The notes under the pieces: generated by a model
Told to the model about the DNA's origin: nothing
Databases searched by the model: none
What the model saw: only the letters and a program-made list of their open reading frames with translations
Part shown: one piece after another, positions 9,393 to 9,395 of the stretch
Numbering within the stretch: position 1 is the stretch's first letter
Layout of the letters: every line of letters begins with the position of its first letter
NCBI GenBank assembly: GCA_003453085.1
Contig: DMMK01000531.1
Location: 1-9,395 of the forward strand
From: Verrucomicrobiales bacterium
GTDB lineage: Bacteria; Verrucomicrobiota; Verrucomicrobiia; Verrucomicrobiales; Verrucomicrobiaceae
Direction: 5' to 3'
Length of the DNA stretch: 9,395 bases
Program-made: the position numbers and the translations under genes

Positions 9393-9395
9393 TTT

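Overview
The window reads as a GC-rich chromosomal segment of a Verrucomicrobia-type (PVC superphylum) bacterium, most likely near Prosthecobacter/Verrucomicrobium. The main clue is a large secreted protein with the beta-propeller + HEAT + CxxCH heme-domain layout that is expanded in Planctomycetes and Verrucomicrobia. A prepilin peptidase with a large inserted loop and a leucyl-tRNA synthetase lacking the E. coli-type zinc knuckle fit that origin. The placement is inferred from protein families, not from a marker gene.

Layout: (1) 1-948, plus strand, 3' part of a type IV prepilin peptidase. (2) 949-1036, short convergent gap with an 8-bp-stem hairpin. (3) 1037-3931, minus strand, secreted PVC-type heme-binding CxxCH protein. 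(4) 3932-4055, divergent gap that must hold two promoters. (5) 4056-5456, plus strand, metallo-beta-lactamase/beta-CASP RNA nuclease. (6) 5552-6562, plus strand, SAM-dependent O-methyltransferase-like protein. (7) 6563-6681, leuS leader with a 10-bp all-G/C hairpin ending one base before the leuS ATG. (8) 6682-9282, plus strand, leuS. (9) 9297-9331, a clear intrinsic terminator. (10) 9332-9395, an intergenic tail with a compact foldable repeat-like sequence.

The genes are mostly unrelated housekeeping or single-gene units: pilin processing and secretion at the membrane, a periplasmic cytochrome-type protein, RNA processing, a small-molecule methyltransferase and tRNA charging. The three plus-strand genes from 4056 to 9282 are co-oriented with gaps of about 95 and 119 bp, so they may be partly co-transcribed, but nothing ties them into one pathway.

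The most unusual signal is just upstream of leuS. A perfect G/C inverted repeat (6655-6664 / 6671-6680) abuts the start codon. An 11-codon open frame (6650-6685) runs through it, encodes two consecutive Leu codons (CTT CTT) exactly in the loop, and ends in an ATGA overlap with the leuS start. leuS itself has no in-frame CTT codon that I could find. This suggests a leucine-sensing leader peptide acting on translation initiation, but it rests on one short sequence and needs comparative and experimental support. I saw no CRISPR array, transposase, tRNA, rRNA or prophage gene.
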